Shown here: piece after piece, positions 25,178-32,874 of the stretch | Numbering within the stretch: the stretch's first letter is position 1 | Layout of the letters: each line of letters starts with the position of its first letter | Source of the DNA: Oscillospiraceae bacterium | Lineage (GTDB): Bacteria; Bacillota; Clostridia; Oscillospirales; Acutalibacteraceae | Length of the DNA: 39,381 nucleotides | Assembly: GCA_028697255.1 (NCBI GenBank) | Contig: JAQVFM010000011.1 | Location: forward strand, 1-39,381 | Direction: 5' to 3' | Translations under genes and position numbers: made by a program | Notes under the pieces: model-generated | Told to the model about the DNA's origin: nothing | Seen by the model: only the letters and a program-made list of their open reading frames with translations | The model's database searches: none

Positions 25178-25444
25178 TTAATCGCTCTCAAACGGGAGCA
25201 GTGCAATATGACGGGCACGTTTAATTGCAACTGTCATTTTACGCTGGTGTGCGGCACAATTGCCGGTAACCCGGCGTGGAAGTATTTTTGCCCTTTCAGA
25301 CATGCAGCGACGCAAACGTGCGACATCCTTATAATCAATCTTATCAATTTTATCAACGCAAAAGCTGCACACCTTGCGGCGACCTTTTCGGTTACTCCGC
25401 GCTGGGCGTGCCGGCTTTTCAGCTCTATCCGGTTTGTCAGACAT
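25178..25444 (-). CDS. rpsR: 30S ribosomal protein S18
   Basis: An 88-residue small-subunit protein that binds next to S6. It is a cysteine-containing (C+) form: VCSFC near 25-29, and two further Cys in [19 protein letters not shown], suggesting a zinc site. The core [11 protein letters not shown] and KILPRRVTG are family hallmarks. The N-terminal 20 residues are basic and Pro-rich ([16 protein letters not shown]). It is the third gene of rpsF-ssb-rpsR, the conserved order in Firmicutes, 27 bases after ssb. Confidence 0.97.
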   Translation of the reverse strand: MSDKPDRAEKPARPARSNRKGRRKVCSFCVDKIDKIDYKDVARLRRCMSERAKILPRRVTGNCAAHQRKMTVAIKRARHIALLPFESD

Positions 25445-25471
25445 GATTTATTGGCCTCCTTTGCAAAAAAA

Positions 25472-25927
25472 TTAAAACGGCAACTCTTCGTCACCCACAA
25501 TTTCCTCAAAATCGCCGGGTTCGGCTGTTGAGAAAGCGGGCTGTGTTTCATTGAACTGCGGAATTTGCGAATCAAAATTACCGGCAGGGGATGTTCCCCC
25601 GCTGTTACGCTTTGACTCGCCAAAAAATACATTGTCGGCAACCACCTCATAGGCAGTTCTCTTGTTGCCGTCTCTGTCGATATAGCGTCTGGTCTGAAGC
25701 GAACCTTGAACGACAATCATTGAACCCTTATGAAAATAACGGGTAATAAATTCAGCAGTGCTACGCCATGCGACAATGTCAATCCAGTCGGTTTGCTTTT
25801 CCTGACCCTTGGGCTGGAACGTACGGTCTACCGCAATACTAAAACTGGTAACCGGGATTTGCGATTGTGTATGCCGCAGTTCGGGGTCGGCCCCAAGCCG
25901 TCCCATCAGACAAACAACGTTCAGCAT
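25472..25927 (-). CDS. ssb: Single-stranded DNA-binding protein
   Basis: A 151-residue SSB with an N-terminal OB fold (LNVVCLMGRLGADPELR, then WIDIVAWRSTAEFI and GSLQTRRYIDRDGNKR), a Gln/Asn/Pro-rich linker (about 110-135) and the acidic protein-interaction tail DEELPF. The ATG at 25927 follows AGGGGGG by 8 bases; codons further upstream overlap the end of rpsF. It is co-transcribed with the S6 and S18 genes. Confidence 0.97.
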   Translation of the reverse strand: MLNVVCLMGRLGADPELRHTQSQIPVTSFSIAVDRTFQPKGQEKQTDWIDIVAWRSTAEFITRYFHKGSMIVVQGSLQTRRYIDRDGNKRTAYEVVADNVFFGESKRNSGGTSPAGNFDSQIPQFNETQPAFSTAEPGDFEEIVGDEELPF

Positions 25928-25940
25928 TTTTTGTTCCCCC

Positions 25941-26237
25941 CTACTTATCGTTACGGACAATCAGTGAGCGCAGCACACCTTCGGTGATTTTGCAGACACG
26001 ATCAAGCTCTGCCGGAAAATCCGAATCGCTTTCAAAATTGTAAAGCACATAAAAGCCTTCGTTTTCGTCGTTAATCAAGTAAGCAAGTCTTCGCTTGCCC
26101 CATTCATCAATTTCGACATTCTCGGCATTCTGTTCAAGCAGCGATTTGAACTTGTCCACCAAAGCAGCAATTCCATCCTCTCCCAAAGTTATGGAAAAGA
26201 TAAGAACAGCCTCGTAGGACCCCTTTACTGTGGGCAT
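25941..26237 (-). CDS. rpsF: 30S ribosomal protein S6
   Basis: A 98-residue S6. The N-terminal SYEAVLIFSITL and the EIDEWGKRRLAYLINDENEGFYVLYNF block (roughly residues 42-68) are diagnostic. It is the first gene of the operon, with an ideal ribosome site (AAGGAGGTG). It is preceded by tandem promoters and a GC-rich leader hairpin of the kind that S6:S18 can bind for autoregulation in other bacteria. Confidence 0.97.
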   Translation of the reverse strand: MPTVKGSYEAVLIFSITLGEDGIAALVDKFKSLLEQNAENVEIDEWGKRRLAYLINDENEGFYVLYNFESDSDFPAELDRVCKITEGVLRSLIVRNDK

Positions 26238-26242
26238 AATTG

Positions 26243-26281
26243 CACCTCCTTATGGCCTGATGGCCCCGGTTCACTGACCGG
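26243..26281 (-). promoter_or_regulatory. rpsF leader hairpins and SD (possible S6:S18 autoregulatory site)
   Basis: In the mRNA, CCGGT-CAGTGA-ACCGG (26266-26281) is followed at once by GGCC-ATCA-GGCC (26254-26265) and then AAGGAGGTG (26243-26251). The position just before the SD fits translational feedback. S6:S18 leader motifs are known in many bacteria, but I cannot confirm the consensus here. Confidence 0.4.
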
Positions 26282-26304
26282 AGCAAGGATGAATATTCAT
26301 CATT

Positions 26305-26333
26305 AATATACTGCCATTTATCAGCAGTGTCAA
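26305..26333 (-). promoter_or_regulatory. Promoter P2 of rpsF operon
   Basis: On the minus strand, TTGACA (26328-26333), a 17-bp spacer and TATATT (26305-26310). Confidence 0.65.
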
Positions 26334-26334
26334 T

Positions 26335-26363
26335 ATTATATCAGCACTCCCTTTTGCAGTCAA
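26335..26363 (-). promoter_or_regulatory. Promoter P1 of rpsF operon
   Basis: On the minus strand, TTGACT (26358-26363), a 17-bp spacer and TATAAT (26335-26340). It is 30 bp upstream of P2, in tandem. Confidence 0.7.
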
Positions 26364-26407
26364 GCTTTTCGATGAATGAATACCGTATAAATGATAATGA
26401 TATTATG

Positions 26408-26445
26408 CGGGCGGATATACGGGCGGATATGAAATCCGCCTCTAC
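26408..26445 (-). repeat. GTAGGG-type repeat, GCGGAT stem, with extra half copy
   Basis: On the minus strand it begins GTAGAGGCGGATTTC and closes with ATATCCGCCCGT. A second ATATCCGCCCGC half follows, so one arm is duplicated. It lies between the divergent rpsF and prfB promoters. Confidence 0.7.
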
Positions 26446-26471
26446 ATATGCCTGATCAGGCGTTAAAACAC

Positions 26472-26511
26472 TTTACATTGTCTTACAAATCCCATATAAT
26501 GTGATTTGTAA
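26472..26511 (+). promoter_or_regulatory. prfB promoter with palindromic operator over the -10
   Basis: TTTACA (26472-26477), a 17-bp spacer and TATAAT (26495-26500). A 9-bp perfect inverted repeat, TTACAAATC (26483-26491) and GATTTGTAA (26503-26511), brackets the -10 box, as expected for a repressor site. No known regulator is assigned. Confidence 0.6.
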
Positions 26512-26543
26512 ATCTTATTCAATAATAAAGGGATGTAATCCGA

Positions 26544-27662
26544 ATGCTTCAATATGAAGAACTGCGGCAAAAACTTGAAGAGCTTAAGCCCGATATTGAT
26601 GACCTGTCATCGGCATTAGGGCTTGACCAATTGCGCGTTGAAGCGGACGAGCTGCAATCAAAGGCTGCCGATCCCGGCTTTTGGGATGATATGGACGCCG
26701 CACAAGCTGTTTTGCGGCGAACCTCCGAGCTGAAGGCAACCATTAACAATTACGAGAATTTGGTGTCTATGTATAATGATGCCGAAACACTAATTCAGCT
26801 TGCCGATGAGGAACAGGACGAGTCGCTGCTTGAGGAATGCACCACCGCAGTCGACGAAGTGCGGCGTGAAACCGAAAAACAACGGCTGTCAACGCTGTTA
26901 ACCGGCGAGTACGACAGTAAAAACGCGATACTCACATTCCATGCGGGGGCAGGCGGCACCGAGGCGCAGGATTGGGCCGAAATGCTGTATCGTATGTATA
27001 CGCGCTGGGCAGAACGGCACGGCTATCAATATGAAATCCTTAATTATCTTGATGGTGACGAGGCAGGCCTTAAAAGTGCGTCGATTCTAATAACCGGGGT
27101 CAACGCCTACGGATATCTTAAGCCGGAAGCCGGCATACACCGCCTTGTGCGCATTTCTCCGTTTGATGCCTCGGGTCGGCGTCATACCTCATTTGCGGCT
27201 CTTGAGGTTATTCCCGAAATTGACGACTCGGTTGAAGTTAAAATTCGCCCGGAGGACTTGAAGGTCGACACTTACCGCTCAGGCGGCGCAGGCGGACAAC
27301 ATGTTAATAAAACAGAATCAGCGGTACGGATTACACATATTCCAACCGGAGTAGTCGTCGCTTGCCAGAATGAGCGAAGCCAGCACCAGAACCGTGAGGT
27401 TGCAATGCGCATGCTGCGTTCCAAGCTTGTCGAAATCAAGGAGCGCGAGCACTATGAAAGAATTGAAGATATCAAGGGCGGTCAGGCACAAATAGCTTGG
27501 GGCAATCAGATTCGATCCTATGTTTTTATGCCTTATACGCTTGTAAAGGATCACCGTACAGGCTTTGAAAACGGCAATATATCAGCCGTAATGGACGGTG
27601 ATATCGACGGTTTCATCAACGCTTATCTTAAAGCTGCTGCAAACGGTACTCTGGACAATTAA
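26544..27662 (+). CDS. prfB: Peptide chain release factor 2
   Basis: A 372-residue class I release factor for UGA and UAA stops. It has the N-terminal helical domain, the stop-recognition motif SPF (RISPFDASGRRHTSF) and the catalytic GGQ in YRSGGAGGQHVNKTESAV near 250. Most prfB genes need a programmed +1 frameshift at CTT-TGA-C near codon 26. Here the same place reads GGG CTT GAC (codons 26-28) in one open frame, so the internal stop is gone by loss of one T. The start follows AAAGGGATG by about 9 bases. It has its own promoter with a palindrome. Confidence 0.97.
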   Translation: MLQYEELRQKLEELKPDIDDLSSALGLDQLRVEADELQSKAADPGFWDDMDAAQAVLRRTSELKATINNYENLVSMYNDAETLIQLADEEQDESLLEECTTAVDEVRRETEKQRLSTLLTGEYDSKNAILTFHAGAGGTEAQDWAEMLYRMYTRWAERHGYQYEILNYLDGDEAGLKSASILITGVNAYGYLKPEAGIHRLVRISPFDASGRRHTSFAALEVIPEIDDSVEVKIRPEDLKVDTYRSGGAGGQHVNKTESAVRITHIPTGVVVACQNERSQHQNREVAMRMLRSKLVEIKEREHYERIEDIKGGQAQIAWGNQIRSYVFMPYTLVKDHRTGFENGNISAVMDGDIDGFINAYLKAAANGTLDN

Positions 27663-27672
27663 AATATAAGTG

Positions 27673-28950
27673 CTATTGTTCGGCAAGCAAATAATCCTCG
27701 TCATTGATACCCAGCAGCTCATCTGCCTCGGTTTCATCTACTTGCTCGACGGTTTTGAGTTTTTTATTTATGATTCGGTTGCGCTTTTGTGCGTCATCCA
27801 GCGTGTTGCCGGCCTCATCTAACTTTTTACGAACCTTATTAAGTATTTTATCAAAATTATCATATTGCATTTTAACCGCCCCCAGCACCTTCCAAACCTC
27901 CGAAGCACGCTTGTCGAGTGCGATCGTGCGAAAACCCATACGCAGCGTATTTAAAAATGCCGTAATTGTGGTGGGCCCGCAAACCATCACGCGATGCTTG
28001 GTTTGAATTTCTTCGGCAAGACCGGGACGCCGCAGTATTTCGGCATATAACCCTTCTGTGGGCAAAAACATGATAGCAAAATCCGTTGTGACAGGAACGT
28101 TAATATATTGTCTCGAAATCTTTGCCGCCTCGTCCTTAATGCGGCGTTCCAGCGCTTTGGTCGCCTCCTCAACCCCGGCTTTATCCGCTTTTTCGGTAGC
28201 ATCGCATAAGCGCATATAATCCTCTTGCGGAAATTTGGAGTCTATAGGCAGCCATACATAACTGTCGCTTTTGTCTCGCGACGGTATTTTTATTGCATAT
28301 TCTACCATTTCGTTGTTGTTTTTTGGTGACACATTGCGTTGGTATTGATCGTTTGTAAGAGTTTGTTCAAGAATGTTGCCAAGCTGAACCTCCGCCCACG
28401 TTCCGCGCGCCTTAACGTTGGTAAGAACACGCTGCAAATCACTGACATCGCTTGCAAGCTCTTTCATCTCACCGAGTGATTTGTGTACATCCTTAAGCTG
28501 TTCGCCAACAAGCTTAAAACTGCTGTCAAGACGCTGGTTAAGCGTGCTCGTTAGTTTTTCATCGACCGTCTGCCGCATTTGGTCAAGCTTTTTTTCATTG
28601 CTTTCCTGCAATTTGCCGACGGCTTCGGCAAGTGTGGCTCCAAGTTTATCACTTTGTCTTGTGTTTATGTCCTGTATCTTAAGAATTTTTTCATTGATTT
28701 CCTTAAGAGCTGCTGCACTTTCCTGTCTGTTTGCAAGAAATTCCTGGCTCATTCTGCTGCTAAATCTTTCAAGGTTTGCCGACAATTCCTGCCGGCTGCG
28801 CTGTAATTCACTGTTTAAGTATAACATCAAATCATCAAGCTTGCGCCTTAATTCGTCTATTTCATGTGAATTTTGCGCAGGCTTTTTTATAATAACAATG
28901 CACTGCAAAATCAAAATCAATATGCCAAGCGCAATTATTATGTAGTCCAT
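27673..28950 (-). CDS. rmuC: DNA recombination protein RmuC
   Basis: A 425-residue RmuC-family protein, linked genetically to control of inversions at short inverted repeats; its biochemical role is unsettled. The N-terminal membrane helix (about 1-21, DYIIIALGILILILQCIVII) is followed by a long coiled coil (30-165). The conserved nuclease-like domain carries GTWAEVQLGNILEQTL, YVWLPIDSKFPQEDY and VMVCGPTTITAFLNTLRMGF. The ATG at 28950 is preferred; a GTG at 28959 would sit too close to the AAAGGG. It is convergent with prfB, with a 10-bp gap. Confidence 0.93.
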   Translation of the reverse strand: MDYIIIALGILILILQCIVIIKKPAQNSHEIDELRRKLDDLMLYLNSELQRSRQELSANLERFSSRMSQEFLANRQESAAALKEINEKILKIQDINTRQSDKLGATLAEAVGKLQESNEKKLDQMRQTVDEKLTSTLNQRLDSSFKLVGEQLKDVHKSLGEMKELASDVSDLQRVLTNVKARGTWAEVQLGNILEQTLTNDQYQRNVSPKNNNEMVEYAIKIPSRDKSDSYVWLPIDSKFPQEDYMRLCDATEKADKAGVEEATKALERRIKDEAAKISRQYINVPVTTDFAIMFLPTEGLYAEILRRPGLAEEIQTKHRVMVCGPTTITAFLNTLRMGFRTIALDKRASEVWKVLGAVKMQYDNFDKILNKVRKKLDEAGNTLDDAQKRNRIINKKLKTVEQVDETEADELLGINDEDYLLAEQ

Positions 28951-29129
28951 TATCGCCACGCCCTTTTTTCTTTATACAATAAAATTATACAATAAAATAC
29001 AATTTAAACAAGGGAAAAAAATAAATCCCGCCCCAAAATGAGGCAGGACTGATATTCTAATTCGCCATAGGGTATCAAGTGAAACGCCAAGAACGGCGCT
29101 CCCTATCGTGCCATTTGCATCACATATGG

Positions 29130-30110
29130 TCAAAGCGTTATAACGGCCGAGGCGTATGTCAAGCCGCCTCCGAAAGCCGCCAAAGCCAGCGTATCGCCTT
29201 TTTTTATTTTTCCGCTTTTCAGACAATCGTCAATGGCTATAGGTATTGACGAAGCAGAAGTGTTTCCGTATTTTTGCAGCGTAATAATGAATTTGTCCAT
29301 TGCAACATTAAACTTTTTTGCTGCCGAGCTGATTATTCTCAAGTTTGCCTGGTGTGGTACAAACCAGTCGATTTGATCTATGCTTATTTTAGCTTTTTCT
29401 ATAGCTTTTCTAAAAACAAACGGCATAATTTTTGTGGCGAATTTAAATATCTCCGGTCCGTTCATCCATGTGGTTCGTTTTTCGCCGTCTCTCTTTTCAA
29501 TTTCCTCAGAGCTGAAGAAGCATGCCGGACATGTCAACAGCTCTCCTCTTGAGCCGTCAGAAGCTATATGTGTTGACAGTATTCCTCCCTGATTAACACT
29601 GCTTAATACAAACGCTCCGGCACCGTCTCCGAAAAGCACACAGGTATTGCGGTCATTCCAGTCAGTTATTTTTGACAATGTGTCTGCGCTGATTACAACA
29701 GCGTTTTTGTAATAACCTGTGCTAATGTATTGATATGCAGTCGACAGTGCAAAAATAAAACCCGAACATGCTGCGGATATATCAAACGCCGCAGCATTTG
29801 CGGCACCAATCAGTTTTTGCACCTGACAGGCAGTGGACGGAAAAAACTGATCGGGTGTTACTGTGGCAACTATTATTAAATCAATTTGTTCCGGCGTTAT
29901 CTGCGCACTTTCAATTGCACGCATAGCTGCTTTTGCGGCTAAATCTGATGTAGCAGTGCTGCTTTCGGCTATTCGCCTTTCAATTATACCTGTTCGTTCC
30001 TGTATCCATTTATCGCTTGTGTCTACCATTTTTTCTAAATCAAAATTTGTGAGTATTTTTTCAGGCACATAGCTTCCTGTACCTATAACCCCAACTTTAT
30101 TTTTTATCAT
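29130..30110 (-). CDS. fabH: Beta-ketoacyl-ACP synthase III
   Basis: A 326-residue KAS III that condenses a primer acyl-CoA with malonyl-ACP to start fatty acid synthesis. The catalytic triad is visible: Cys in ISAACSGF (near 113), His in VPHQANLRI (near 245) and Asn in YGNTSASS (near 275). The ATG at 30110 follows AAGG by 8 bases; an upstream ATG at 30131 is less likely. It is 41 bases after the oxidoreductase gamma gene and appears to be the last gene of the vor operon. That operon can supply branched acyl-CoA primers. No other fab genes are adjacent. Confidence 0.95.
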   Translation of the reverse strand: MIKNKVGVIGTGSYVPEKILTNFDLEKMVDTSDKWIQERTGIIERRIAESSTATSDLAAKAAMRAIESAQITPEQIDLIIVATVTPDQFFPSTACQVQKLIGAANAAAFDISAACSGFIFALSTAYQYISTGYYKNAVVISADTLSKITDWNDRNTCVLFGDGAGAFVLSSVNQGGILSTHIASDGSRGELLTCPACFFSSEEIEKRDGEKRTTWMNGPEIFKFATKIMPFVFRKAIEKAKISIDQIDWFVPHQANLRIISSAAKKFNVAMDKFIITLQKYGNTSASSIPIAIDDCLKSGKIKKGDTLALAAFGGGLTYASAVITL

Positions 30111-30151
30111 TATCCATGCCTTTCCATACACTGCCTTATTACAAAGACAGA

Positions 30152-30691
30152 TTAACCCTCAAAAGCCATGCCGGCTTCAAGCATTTCCATTTCAATATCA
30201 AATAAATACTGCATGTGCTGGGGCAGCAAATCCCTAATTGACAATGCCATGCTGTTAAGAGACGGGCTGCCGATTACGGAAATCATTGCTCCAATCATCA
30301 CCATATTGGACATCTTAACGTTTGATTTGTCCATTGCAATTCTTGTTGCAGGAATTTTTATTATGCGGATGTCATCTCGGTAATCACTATGTGTAACCTG
30401 ATGGCTGTCTACGATTAAAATTCCGCCTCTCTTTACAACCGGCTGAAATTTATTTAAAGCGGGCACACTCATCGCTATTACAATGTCTGCCTGCGACACG
30501 ATAGGAGATGCAATATCAGCGTCGGATATAATTACATGGCAATTTGCAAACCCGCCTCGCATTTCAGGACCATAAGAGGGCAGCATTGACACTTTTTTGC
30601 CATCGGTCATGCCGGCAAATGCAATAAGTCGACCGGCAGCAACAATTCCCTGACCACCGAAACCCGAAATAATAATGTTATGAGTTTTCAA
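30152..30691 (-). CDS. 2-oxoacid:ferredoxin oxidoreductase, gamma subunit
   Basis: A 179-residue gamma subunit of a four-subunit ferredoxin-linked 2-oxoacid oxidoreductase (Vor/Kor class). The N-terminal [16 protein letters not shown] and [19 protein letters not shown] are diagnostic. It starts with a TTG that overlaps the beta subunit stop (TTGA), with GGATGGGAG as ribosome site, so the two are tightly coupled. It does not carry the extra Fe-S domain of fused forms. Confidence 0.92.
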   Translation of the reverse strand: MKTHNIIISGFGGQGIVAAGRLIAFAGMTDGKKVSMLPSYGPEMRGGFANCHVIISDADIASPIVSQADIVIAMSVPALNKFQPVVKRGGILIVDSHQVTHSDYRDDIRIIKIPATRIAMDKSNVKMSNMVMIGAMISVIGSPSLNSMALSIRDLLPQHMQYLFDIEMEMLEAGMAFEG

Positions 30692-31440
30692 ACTTTTACA
30701 CTCCCATCCTTGATAATGCCCAGCGGATAAAAGGGAATCATATTATTTTCAACCCATTTAAGAGCCTTTACGGGAGACATTTTTAAGTTTGTTGGGCAGG
30801 TGGACAGCACTTCAATCATTGAAAAGCCTTCGCCTCTTAACTGCATTTCAAACGCTTTTATTATTGATTTTCCGGCTTTTATTATATGAGCGGGATTATG
30901 CACCGAAACCCTTTCTATATACCGTGCACCGTCAAGCGTTGACAACATTTCCGACATTCTTACGGGATGACCCTCCTGCTGCCGTCTTCCATAGGGAGAT
31001 GTAAGTGTGACTTGCCCATTAAGTGTTGTCGGTGCCATTTGTCCGCCAGTCATACCGTAAATGGCGTTATTCACAAAAATTACTGTAATGTTTTCTCCCC
31101 TTGCTGCTGCGTGAACGATTTCGGCCGTTCCGATTGCAGCCAAATCACCATCGCCTTGATATGTGAATACTATTCTATCAGGCAAGCTCCTTTTAACTCC
31201 GGTTGCCACTGCGGGGGCTCTACCGTGTGAAGCCTGCTGCATATCACATGTAAAATAGTTATATGCAAAAACCGAACAGCCCACCGATGCGATGCCCACT
31301 GTTTTGCCTTCAATGCCTAAAGTGTCTATCGCATTTGCTACCAGCCGATGTATAATGCCATGCGTGCATCCGGGGCAATAATGCATTGCAATATCCGTCA
31401 ACGAGTCGGGCTTTTTAAACTTTAAAGGCATCGTTTTCAC
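30688..31440 (-). CDS. 2-oxoacid:ferredoxin oxidoreductase, beta subunit (TPP-binding)
   Basis: A 250-residue thiamine-diphosphate-binding subunit. The Fe-S-associated CPGCTHGI lies near 18, and the TPP motif [17 protein letters not shown] continues to [14 protein letters not shown]. The GTG at 31440 overlaps the alpha subunit stop (GTGA); an internal ATG at 31431 is the alternative. The C-terminal half matches VorA/KorB. The enzyme decarboxylates a 2-oxoacid and reduces ferredoxin. Confidence 0.93.
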   Translation of the reverse strand: MKTMPLKFKKPDSLTDIAMHYCPGCTHGIIHRLVANAIDTLGIEGKTVGIASVGCSVFAYNYFTCDMQQASHGRAPAVATGVKRSLPDRIVFTYQGDGDLAAIGTAEIVHAAARGENITVIFVNNAIYGMTGGQMAPTTLNGQVTLTSPYGRRQQEGHPVRMSEMLSTLDGARYIERVSVHNPAHIIKAGKSIIKAFEMQLRGEGFSMIEVLSTCPTNLKMSPVKALKWVENNMIPFYPLGIIKDGSVKV

Positions 31441-32477
31441 GCTCCTGCGATCTGTTTTAATTTTGCCATAATGTCATCGACCGTCAACACTTTGCCGCCC
31501 ATTTTTCCTAAAAAATGAACAGGTGCTCTGCCGTTAACCTCGAGTCTTACGTCCTCAACCATTTGTCCGCTGTTAAGCTCGATTGTCAAGTATGCCTTCG
31601 CTGCCGTTTTAAATGCCTTTGACGGAAACGGCCAAACCGTTAACGGTCGGATTAGCCCGACACTTAAATTTTGCGATTTTGCATCATCAAGAACCTGTTT
31701 TGCTACCCGGGCCACAATGCCGAATGCAACAAGCATAATGTCGGCATCCGGATTTATGATTTCAACTCTTTGCTCGTTCTGTGCCATTATTTTATACTTT
31801 GCTTGCAAGCGCTTATTGAGCGTCTCTGATTCCTCCGGCTTTATATACAATGAATTGATGATGTTGTGCTTTCTTTTTTTATATGTGCCGGTAGTTGCCC
31901 AGCTTTTATCGAACTTTTCTGTTGCGGGAGTATATAAATTCACCGCCTCCATCATCTGCCCAAGTATCCCATCTGCTAATATCATCACGGGATTTCTGTA
32001 TTTGTCGGCTATGTCAAACGCATCTATAGTAAAATCATACATTTCCTGCACACTGTTCGGCGCCAGTACAAGCATTTTATAATCACCGTGTCCGCCACCC
32101 TTAACAGCCTGAAAATAATCGGATTGTGATGGATGAATACCACCAAGCCCCGGCCCTGTTCGCATTACATTGACAATTACACAGGGCAGCTCACTCCCTA
32201 CAATATAAGAAATGCCCTCCTGCTTTAGGCTTATACCCGGGCTTGAAGACGATGTCATGGCCCTAATTCCCGCACCGGCGGCACCGTAAACCATGTTTAT
32301 TGCAGAAATTTCACTCTCGGCTTGTATAAATGTGCCGCCCGATTTTTCCATATGCTTTGCAAGATATTCCGGCAGCTCGGTTTGCGGGGTTATAGGGTAT
32401 CCGGCATAAAACTTTAGGCCAGCTCTGATTGCAGCCTCGGCTATTGCTTCATTCCCTTTCATCAGCTTTTGTTCCAT
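31437..32477 (-). CDS. vorB: 2-oxoacid:ferredoxin oxidoreductase, alpha subunit (VorB type)
   Basis: A 346-residue alpha subunit most like 3-methyl-2-oxobutanoate dehydrogenase Vor[29 protein letters not shown] starts the pyrimidine-binding domain (about residues 8-35). [20 protein letters not shown] and [15 protein letters not shown] are typical, and [19 protein letters not shown] is frequent in Vor. The substrate range (branched-chain 2-oxoacids versus 2-oxoglutarate) cannot be fixed from the sequence, but the linked fabH supports the branched-chain option. Confidence 0.9.
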   Translation of the reverse strand: MEQKLMKGNEAIAEAAIRAGLKFYAGYPITPQTELPEYLAKHMEKSGGTFIQAESEISAINMVYGAAGAGIRAMTSSSSPGISLKQEGISYIVGSELPCVIVNVMRTGPGLGGIHPSQSDYFQAVKGGGHGDYKMLVLAPNSVQEMYDFTIDAFDIADKYRNPVMILADGILGQMMEAVNLYTPATEKFDKSWATTGTYKKRKHNIINSLYIKPEESETLNKRLQAKYKIMAQNEQRVEIINPDADIMLVAFGIVARVAKQVLDDAKSQNLSVGLIRPLTVWPFPSKAFKTAAKAYLTIELNSGQMVEDVRLEVNGRAPVHFLGKMGGKVLTVDDIMAKLKQIAGA

Positions 32478-32512
32478 ATAAAAAGCTCGACCCTTCTATT
32501 AAATTTATTTTA

Positions 32513-32710
32513 TTATTCTATTTCAATAACGCAATCGGGGCACATAACTGCACACAATGAACAGCCGGTACATGCATTTTCATCAGTCATTACGATGGGG
32601 GTATGACCTCTGTCGTTTATTTTAGACTCATCTAAAGCAAGTATCTTTCTGGGACATATCTCAACACACAGACCGCAGCCTTGGCACATTTCTTCATTGA
32701 TTGTTATCAT
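32513..32710 (-). CDS. 2-oxoacid:ferredoxin oxidoreductase, delta subunit (2x[4Fe-4S] ferredoxin)
   Basis: A 65-residue ferredoxin-like subunit with two CxxCxxCxxxCP clusters: CQGCGLCVEICP (near 8-19) and CTGCSLCAVMCP (near 47-58). The ATG at 32710 follows GAGG by 8 bases. It is the first gene of the operon and passes electrons from the catalytic subunits to free ferredoxin. The promoter is 46 bases upstream. Confidence 0.93.
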   Translation of the reverse strand: MITINEEMCQGCGLCVEICPRKILALDESKINDRGHTPIVMTDENACTGCSLCAVMCPDCVIEIE

Positions 32711-32755
32711 CAATAACGCCTCAGTTCGTATGAAATAAATTCTTATTACCTTGCT

Positions 32756-32784
32756 ATCATAATATAAATTATTTAGATTGTCAA
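32756..32784 (-). promoter_or_regulatory. Promoter of vor-fabH operon
   Basis: On the minus strand, TTGACA (32779-32784), a 17-bp spacer and TATGAT (32756-32761). It lies back to back with the promoter of the sulfatase-fold gene. Confidence 0.75.
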
Positions 32785-32810
32785 ACTAATTATTTATTCT
32801 TATTATTTTG

Positions 32811-32839
32811 TTGACTCACTTAATAATATCAATTACAAT
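32811..32839 (+). promoter_or_regulatory. Promoter of OpgB-like gene
   Basis: TTGACT (32811-32816), a 17-bp spacer and TACAAT (32834-32839). Confidence 0.7.
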
Positions 32840-32874
32840 TAAAGTGCTGACTTTATAAAAAGGATGGATATCTA

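Noticed and set aside
25234-25716. 160-codon minus-strand frame spanning ssb and rpsR
   Set aside because: It runs out of frame through two certain ribosomal-operon genes and has no own signals.
28418-28945. 175-codon plus-strand frame opposite rmuC
   Set aside because: It is Ser/Leu-rich, as expected from reading the rmuC coiled-coil region on the other strand.
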